Shown here one piece after another: positions 51,129-55,848 of a stretch of DNA of 55,848 nucleotides. The notes below the pieces were generated by a model that worked only from the letters and a program-made list of their open reading frames with translations, searched no databases and was not told where the DNA came from. How positions within the stretch are numbered: position 1 is the stretch's first letter; the number at the start of each line of letters is the position of its first letter. Where the stretch lies: positions 1 through 55,848 of IMG/VR virus record IMGVR_UViG_3300025102_000033. One strand, written 5' to 3'. Both the position numbers and the translations under genes were made by a program. This DNA is from a virus.

Positions 51129-52277
51129 ATGTCTAATCAAATGTCCGTTGGTAGCAATTTACAAGAAATGGAAAACGTAGTAACTAAAAACGCTGCGCCT
51201 GGAGAACCAATGCAGAAGTTAACCACAGGTGGTACTCCTGCTACTTATGAGGATCTCGGCGGGCCCACCCCAGAAAACTCCAGACCAGATGACGATTCTA
51301 ACAAACTCGCCACTCCTGGTGCATCTCTCAAACAAGTTAGAGATGTTGTAAATAAAGGAGCTAAACCTGCGGATGCCATGAAAGGCATGAAGGAAGAGGA
51401 AGAATCTGAGATCGATGGCGATCAAGAGATTGTTTCTGAAGAAGAAGCAACTGAAGAAGAAGTAGTTTCTGAAGAGGAAACCGCTGAAGAAGAAGTTGTT
51501 GCTGAAACCACTGAAGAATCAGGAGAAGAGGTTGTTGAGGAAGAAGTGATTGATGTCGAAGAAGACATCAATGCCCTTATTTCCGGCGAAGAGCTCTCCG
51601 AAGAATTCCAAGAAAAGGCACGCACAATTTTTGAAGCAGCAATTAGAACTAAGATTGCTGAAATTAAAGAAGAGATGAAGTCTGAATACGAACAGGCTCT
51701 CGTCGAAGAAGTTGCTGCTGTTAAGGCAGAACTTTCTGAGCGCACTGACGCTTACCTTGAGTATGTTGCTGACGAGTGGATGTCTGAAAATCAACTCGCA
51801 GTTGAGCACGGTCTTAAGACCGAAATGACCGAATCATTCCTTTCTGGAATGAGAGGACTTTTTGAAGATCATTATGTAACTATCCCTGAAGAAAAATATG
51901 ATGTAATTCATAGTATGGTAGAAAAACTTGATGAAATGGAAGATAAACTCAATGAGCAAATCAACAAGAACGTTGCTTTAAATAAAAGATTATCAGAATC
52001 GGTTGCCGATGTAATCCTTGCGGATGTGTCAGAGGGTCTTGCTCTCTCCCAAAAGGAAAAACTCGCTTCTCTTGCTGAAAATGTTGAGTTTGAAAGTGAA
52101 TCTAACTATCGTGAAAAACTGGAAACACTGAGAGATTCTTATTTCTCCAATAACTCCAGCGCACAAAGAAACCATTCAGAATCTATTTCTGAAGGTGCAG
52201 AAGGCGGAAGTCAACCAGAAGTATCTGGTTTGATGGAGTCATATCTTCAGACTCTGAATAGAGTTTCGAAAAAGTGA
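51129..52277 (+). CDS. gp22: gp22 scaffold (prohead core) protein
   Basis: 382 aa (T4 gp22 is 269 aa). Residues 1-90 are polar with two GAKP/GAPGEP-type segments. An extended Glu/Val run follows (about 93-145, repeats of SEEEATEEEVV type). From about residue 150 a long helical coil (EEFQEKARTIFEAAIRTKIA, AEIKEEMKSEYEQALVEEVA) forms the classic scaffold. The acidic insertion accounts for the extra length. gp22 builds the core on which gp23 assembles and is digested by gp21. Confidence 0.92.
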   Translation: MSNQMSVGSNLQEMENVVTKNAAPGEPMQKLTTGGTPATYEDLGGPTPENSRPDDDSNKLATPGASLKQVRDVVNKGAKPADAMKGMKEEEESEIDGDQEIVSEEEATEEEVVSEEETAEEEVVAETTEESGEEVVEEEVIDVEEDINALISGEELSEEFQEKARTIFEAAIRTKIAEIKEEMKSEYEQALVEEVAAVKAELSERTDAYLEYVADEWMSENQLAVEHGLKTEMTESFLSGMRGLFEDHYVTIPEEKYDVIHSMVEKLDEMEDKLNEQINKNVALNKRLSESVADVILADVSEGLALSQKEKLASLAENVEFESESNYREKLETLRDSYFSNNSSAQRNHSESISEGAEGGSQPEVSGLMESYLQTLNRVSKK

Positions 52278-52332
52278 GTTTTTAAATTATTAACAACAAA
52301 CAAAACAAGAAAATTTAAGAGGTAAAATTCAA

Positions 52333-53700
52333 ATGCAAATGTTCAATTCCGAACAACTGCAGGAGAAGTGGGCACCAATTCTTAACCATGATGGTCTTGG
52401 AGAAATCAAAGATCCTCATAAGAGAATGGTAACCTCCGTTCTTCTGGAGAACCAAGAAAAAATTCTTAGAGAGGAGCAAGAGTTCCTTTCTGAAACGCCA
52501 ACCAACGCCACTTCTGGTGGCACTGGAGCGATCACTAATTTCGATCCCGTTCTGATCTCCCTGATTAGACGTGCAATGCCTAACCTGGTCGCTTATGACC
52601 TCGCAGGCGTTCAACCGATGAATGGTCCTACTGGACTGATCTTCGCAATGCGCTCCCGCTACGCTTCTCAGAGTGGCGAAGAGGCATTCTACAACGAAGC
52701 AGACTCTGCATTCTCTGGTCAAAGTAATGGTTTCGACCGCACTGCCGGAATGGTTCAGGCTGCTGTTGGTTTAGGTACTACCAACCAGCAAGGAACTAAC
52801 CCTGGTGCTCTTGACGGCACTTTCCCTGCCACTGCTGATGCTACCACCTATAACGTAGGTCAGGGCATGAGCACTGCTAATGCAGAAGACCTGGGTGATG
52901 GTGGCGGACAATTCAACGAGATGGCTTTCTCGATTGAGAAAATCACCGTTACTGCCAAGTCACGCGCTCTGAAAGCCGAGTATTCACTCGAACTTGCTCA
53001 GGACCTGAAAGCAATCCATGGTCTGAATGCTGAAGCGGAACTCGCCAACATCCTCTCTACTGAGATTCTGGCAGAGATTAACCGCGAAGTCATCAGAACC
53101 ATCTATAACGTTGCTGTTCCTGGTGCTCAGGCAAATGTTGCAACCGGTGGTACTTTCGACCTCGACGTTGACAGCAATGGTCGTTGGTCTGTTGAGAAGT
53201 TTAAGGGTCTCATCTTCCAGATTGAGAGAGACGCTAACGCCATCGCCCAGCAAACTCGTAGAGGGAAGGGTAATATGATCCTCTGCTCTGCTGATGTTGC
53301 TTCTGCACTCACCATGGCAGGTGTTCTTGATTACACCCCTGCGCTCAACGCCAATCTTCAGGTTGACGATGCTGGCAATACCTTTGCTGGTGTTCTTCAA
53401 GGTAAGTATCGTGTATACATCGATCCTTATGCTGCTAACGTTGCTGCTAATCAGTACTACGTTGTTGGTTACAAGGGTTCTTCGCCTTACGATGCAGGTC
53501 TCTTCTACTGCCCCTACGTTCCTCTTCAGATGGTTCGTGCAGTTGGCGAGAACACCTTCCAGCCCAAAATCGGATTTAAGACTCGCTACGGCATCGTCGC
53601 TAATCCCTTTGCTCGTGGTGCTTCTCTGGACAACCCCGGTGTTATTGCTCGTAACTCTAACCGCTACTATCGTCGCGTTAAAGTCAGCAACCTCATGTGA
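52333..53700 (+). CDS. gp23: gp23 major capsid protein precursor
   Basis: 455 aa (T4 gp23 is 521 aa). Conserved blocks include EFLSETPTNATSGGTGAITN near the gp21 cleavage region, FDPVLISLIRRAMPNLVAYD, GVQPMNGPTGLIFAMRSRYA, EMAFSIEKITVTAKSRALKA and the C-terminal FQPKIGFKTRYGIVANPFAR. HK97-fold subunit of the capsid. Codon use is richer in C-ending codons than its neighbours, as expected for a very highly expressed gene. A strong terminator follows; the upstream 55 nt lack a late-promoter match. Confidence 0.97.
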   Translation: MQMFNSEQLQEKWAPILNHDGLGEIKDPHKRMVTSVLLENQEKILREEQEFLSETPTNATSGGTGAITNFDPVLISLIRRAMPNLVAYDLAGVQPMNGPTGLIFAMRSRYASQSGEEAFYNEADSAFSGQSNGFDRTAGMVQAAVGLGTTNQQGTNPGALDGTFPATADATTYNVGQGMSTANAEDLGDGGGQFNEMAFSIEKITVTAKSRALKAEYSLELAQDLKAIHGLNAEAELANILSTEILAEINREVIRTIYNVAVPGAQANVATGGTFDLDVDSNGRWSVEKFKGLIFQIERDANAIAQQTRRGKGNMILCSADVASALTMAGVLDYTPALNANLQVDDAGNTFAGVLQGKYRVYIDPYAANVAANQYYVVGYKGSSPYDAGLFYCPYVPLQMVRAVGENTFQPKIGFKTRYGIVANPFARGASLDNPGVIARNSNRYYRRVKVSNLM

Positions 53701-53720
53701 TCCATCGGACACATATTTTC

Positions 53721-53746
53721 AAAGGACCCTTCGGGGTCCTTTTTTT
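53721..53746 (+). terminator. Intrinsic terminator after gp23
   Basis: AAAGGACCC - TTCG - GGGTCCTTT hairpin (53721-53742) running into TTTT. A 9-bp stem with a UUCG tetraloop and a U-run make a textbook rho-independent terminator. Confidence 0.95.
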
Positions 53747-53775
53747 GTCTAAATACAGATAAAAGCATTCCTGAG

Positions 53776-53931
53776 ATGAAATCGACACCTAGAGAGCATA
53801 AAGAAGCACTGGATCGTCATGCTAAACTTATACAACATTTAATTGATGAGGGTTATGCAGAAGATGAAGAATCTGCAAACAGCATAATTATGGGTATGAG
53901 TGAGCAATGGTATTCTTTAATTATTGATTAA
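53776..53931 (+). CDS. Small conserved cyanophage protein, 51 aa
   Basis: It starts MKSTPREHKEALDRHAKLIQ, continues HLIDEGYAEDEESANSIIMG and ends MSEQWYSLIID. It is helical and acidic; I recall this short family in T4-like cyanophages near gp23. The TAATG overlap couples it to the next gene. A CTAAATA box 20 nt upstream (53749-53755) may be its late promoter. Confidence 0.8.
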   Translation: MKSTPREHKEALDRHAKLIQHLIDEGYAEDEESANSIIMGMSEQWYSLIID

Positions 53932-54221
53932 TGAAAAATTTTAATAAATTTATTTCAGAAGCAACTGCAAAAAAGTGCCCTCCGGGGCAATACTACTGCT
54001 ATACTGACAAAAAATGTAAAAAAATTCCCAAAGGATATCGTGTTGGAGTCCGTGGATACTTAGCAAAAGATAATGAAAGTGACAACAATGACGGAGATTC
54101 TAACAAAAATGGGAATGGTGGGAATGGTAATGGAAATGGTGGCAGTGGCAATGGCGGCAACGGTAATGGTGGTGGCGGCAATGGCGGTGGTAACGGCGGC
54201 GGAGGCGGTAATGGAGGATAA
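53931..54221 (+). CDS. Cys-pair, Gly/Asn-rich protein, 96 aa
   Basis: It begins MKNFNKFISEATAKKCPPGQ, then YYCYTDKKCKKIPKGYRVGV: three Cys in a small, probably disulfide or metal-stabilised knot with many Lys/Tyr. From residue 57 it is a low-complexity Gly/Asn tail (GNGGNGNGNGGSGNGG and similar to the end). The N-terminal FISEA start and CPPGQYYCY block occur in cyanophage virion-region proteins. The Gly tail is likely length-variable. Role unknown, possibly a virion surface protein. Confidence 0.7.
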   Translation: MKNFNKFISEATAKKCPPGQYYCYTDKKCKKIPKGYRVGVRGYLAKDNESDNNDGDSNKNGNGGNGNGNGGSGNGGNGNGGGGNGGGNGGGGGNGG

Positions 54222-54223
54222 TA

Positions 54224-54775
54224 ATGGCGACAGCATTTGACAATCAAATTCAAAACAGGAATTTTCTATCTCCTGTTGGATTTAAATTTACACTGGCAAA
54301 AGAACCCAAAGTATCTTTCTTCTGTAATTCAGCAAGTATACCCGAAATAACACTGGGAAATGCTGTACAACCAACATATCTCAAGGATATTGATATTCCT
54401 GGAGAAAAATTAACTTATGGAGATTTTTCTTTAAGATTTTTAGTTGATGAAAATCTTGAGAATTATATGAAGATGCATAATTGGTTGACTGGATTAGGAT
54501 TTCCAGAAACCACTCAACAGTTTAAAACTTTAACAACTGATGATGTTACTGGTGAAGGAGCACTTGATCAACAATTTAGTGATGCAAGTCTTCATATTTT
54601 GAATAGTAATTTTAGAGATGTTGCTATTGTAAAGTTCAGAGACTTGTTTCCAGTTTCTCTTTCATCTTTGGAATTTGATGCATCAGAAGCAGATGTTCAA
54701 TATTTCACAGCAGATGTTACATTCAAATATACAATTTATGATATACTAGGAGCGGACGGAAGAACACCTCTCTAA
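54224..54775 (+). CDS. Tail-tube-like structural protein in the gp3 position, 183 aa
   Basis: The slot between gp23 and uvsY is where T4-like cyanophages usually carry gp3 (tail completion/sheath stabiliser; T4 gp3 is 176 aa), and the length fits. The sequence (FLSPVGFKFTLAKEPKVSFF, CNSASIPEITLGNAVQPTYL, YGDFSLRFLVDENLENYMKM, DVQYFTADVTFKYTIYDIL) has the beta pattern of tail-tube folds. A tube-like or tube-end protein is therefore likely either way. I cannot separate gp3 from a second gp19 paralogue by eye. Confidence 0.7.
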   Translation: MATAFDNQIQNRNFLSPVGFKFTLAKEPKVSFFCNSASIPEITLGNAVQPTYLKDIDIPGEKLTYGDFSLRFLVDENLENYMKMHNWLTGLGFPETTQQFKTLTTDDVTGEGALDQQFSDASLHILNSNFRDVAIVKFRDLFPVSLSSLEFDASEADVQYFTADVTFKYTIYDILGADGRTPL

Positions 54776-54793
54776 CCATCTGATTTTTTTATT

Positions 54794-55225
54794 ATGGATC
54801 TAGACAAAATTCAATCAATGTGGGAAAGTGATTCTACCATTGATCCGGACAATCTTCATGATGAAAGTTTGAGGATTCCGCAATTACACTGCAAATATTA
54901 CACCATTTACAATACAATTACTTTGTTGAGAGAAAGGACAAGAAACTCTTACAACAAAGTAAAGTTGGAAAGATATAATTACTACACAGGAAAAGCACCT
55001 GCTGAAGTATATGCCGAAGAACCATTTCCATACAAAGTAAGAGAAAAAGATGCGATTCAGAGATACATTGAAGCGGATGATAAGTTGACCAAGTTAGATC
55101 TTAAAATTAGATACTATGATACAACTCTTAAATTTTTAGAAGAGATTATCAAGACAATTTCCAATAGAACTTTTCAAATTAAAAACGCAATTGAGTGGCA
55201 TAAATTCCAATCTGGATTTAATTAA
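54794..55225 (+). CDS. uvsY: UvsY recombination mediator
   Basis: 143 aa (T4 UvsY is 137 aa). The start MDLDKIQSMWESDSTIDPDN, with LHDESLRIPQLHCKYYTIYN and LLRERTRNSYNKVKLERYNY, is the conserved UvsY helical region. It loads UvsX recombinase on gp32-coated single-stranded DNA in recombination-dependent replication. It lies between the tail protein and uvsW as in other cyanomyoviruses. Confidence 0.93.
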   Translation: MDLDKIQSMWESDSTIDPDNLHDESLRIPQLHCKYYTIYNTITLLRERTRNSYNKVKLERYNYYTGKAPAEVYAEEPFPYKVREKDAIQRYIEADDKLTKLDLKIRYYDTTLKFLEEIIKTISNRTFQIKNAIEWHKFQSGFN

Positions 55226-55231
55226 ACATTG

Positions 55232-55238
55232 CTAAATA
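55232..55238 (+). promoter_or_regulatory. Possible variant late promoter CTAAATA
   Basis: CTAAATA lies 20 nt before the uvsW ATG. The same heptamer precedes gp20 (47946-47952, 27 nt) and the 51-aa gene (53749-53755, 20 nt), the spacing seen for exact late promoters. Confidence 0.4.
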
Positions 55239-55258
55239 TTTGATATTGATCTAAATGA

Positions 55259-55848
55259 ATGTCACATTTGATTATATCAAAGAAGAATGAAGTCTATCTT
55301 CATGTTGACTCTGAAATTCATATTCATTATGAATTAGCAGATCAATTTACTTTTGAAGTGCCTGGAGCACAGTTTTCTCCATCCTACAAAAAAAGGTATT
55401 GGGATGGAAAAATTCGTTTATTTAATATACAAACTAAAGAAATATACATTGGTTTACTAGACAGAATCGTTCAGTTCTGTAAGGATCACGGATATACATA
55501 CGAATTTAAAGACAACAAATATTATGGATTGCCATTTGAAGTTAATGATGGTATATCGAAAGAAGGCGTCAAAGATTATGTAACTGCAATATCAAGACAT
55601 AAACCTAGAGATTATCAAATCGAAGGCGTATACGACGCTTTAAGACATAATCGTAAGTTGCTGATATCTCCAACTGCTTCTGGAAAGTCTTTGATGATAT
55701 ATTCTCTTGTAAGATACTACGTTGAAAAGCAACAAAATATTCTGATAGTTGTTCCGACGACTTCGCTAGTAGAGCAGATGTATAAAGACTTTGAAGATTA
55801 TGGGTGGAATGTAGGTTCATACTGTCACAAAGTCTACGCCGGAAAAGA
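55259..55848 (+). CDS. uvsW: UvsW helicase, N-terminal part (cut by window end)
   Basis: About 196 codons are present and the frame is open at the window end. ATG 55259 gives MSHLIISKKNEVYLHVDSEI. A nearer ATG at 55255 stops after 11 codons and is rejected. FEVPGAQFSPSYKKRYWDGK and IRLFNIQTKEIYIGLLDRIV form the N-terminal double-stranded DNA recognition domain. RDYQIEGV is the Q-motif region, and SPTASGKS (residues 137-144, Lys143) is Walker A of superfamily 2. UvsW remodels R-loops, forks and Holliday junctions and controls the switch from origin to recombination-dependent replication. Confidence 0.92.
   Translation, partial: MSHLIISKKNEVYLHVDSEIHIHYELADQFTFEVPGAQFSPSYKKRYWDGKIRLFNIQTKEIYIGLLDRIVQFCKDHGYTYEFKDNKYYGLPFEVNDGISKEGVKDYVTAISRHKPRDYQIEGVYDALRHNRKLLISPTASGKSLMIYSLVRYYVEKQQNILIVVPTTSLVEQMYKDFEDYGWNVGSYCHKVYAGK

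Noticed and set aside
52984-53712. Minus-strand frame of 242 codons
   Set aside because: Antisense shadow of gp23, caused by its biased codon use.
55255-55290. UvsW start at ATG 55255
   Set aside because: That frame stops after 11 codons; ATG 55259 is in the frame with the helicase motifs.
1-55848. tRNA genes or host-derived photosynthesis genes (psbA, psbD, hli)
   Set aside because: I looked for their typical motifs in the gaps and ORFs and found none; gaps are too short or of other content.

Overview
The window reads as a piece of a T4-like marine cyanomyovirus genome (tailed phage of Synechococcus/Prochlorococcus type). From 13.4 kb it carries the T4-type virion genes in the order 25, 6, a giant wedge/structural gene, 8, a DUF4815-type giant, small virion genes and a fibre-like gene, 13, 14, 15, 16, 17, 18, 19, 20, 67, 21, 22, 23, then a gp3-position gene, uvsY and the start of uvsW. 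Several have exact TATAAATA-type late promoters. Every gene I accept lies on the + strand. I saw no tRNA, photosynthesis gene, integrase, IS element or CRISPR array.

Left part (1-13.4 kb) is accessory/early DNA. 1-2.4 kb holds small cyanophage-type proteins and an HExxH zincin behind three near-identical promoter/leader units. 2.4-6.5 kb is an AT-richer block: three 2-oxoglutarate/Fe(II) oxygenase-like genes, two small zinc-ribbon genes, a glycine-rich adhesin-like gene behind a late promoter, and a membrane protein. 6.5-6.87 kb is a repeat-dense gap without genes: two late-promoter matches, a 22-bp tandem repeat, a direct repeat, and the start of a cluster of TCTCGACGAGA inverted repeats. 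One of these repeats sits in the 17-bp spacer of a near-consensus sigma-70 promoter (TTGACA-17-TATACT). 6.87-9 kb is a run of very small genes behind recurring promoter modules. Then come a KxDG nucleotidyltransferase-like (ligase-like) gene, an AbrB-like protein, a GT-A glycosyltransferase-like protein, a SET-domain protein, a GNAT/ATE-like acyltransferase and two unknowns.

Right part (13.4-54.8 kb) is the morphogenesis module. It runs through baseplate wedge (gp25, gp6, a 4005-aa protein containing a YHYH-like domain, gp8), a 2500-aa virion protein, neck (gp13, gp14), tail completion (gp15), terminase (gp16, gp17), tail sheath and tube (gp18, gp19), portal (gp20), prohead core (gp67), protease (gp21), scaffold (gp22) and capsid (gp23). 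gp23 is followed by a strong intrinsic terminator. Genes are packed with 1-4 nt stop/start overlaps, which suggests translational coupling. A GxGY-type beta repeat recurs across several of these proteins. After the terminator come a 51-aa protein, a Cys-pair/Gly-Asn-rich protein, a tail-tube-like protein in the usual gp3 slot, UvsY, and UvsW (cut by the window end).

Functions come from recognising motifs and gene order by eye; no database search was run.
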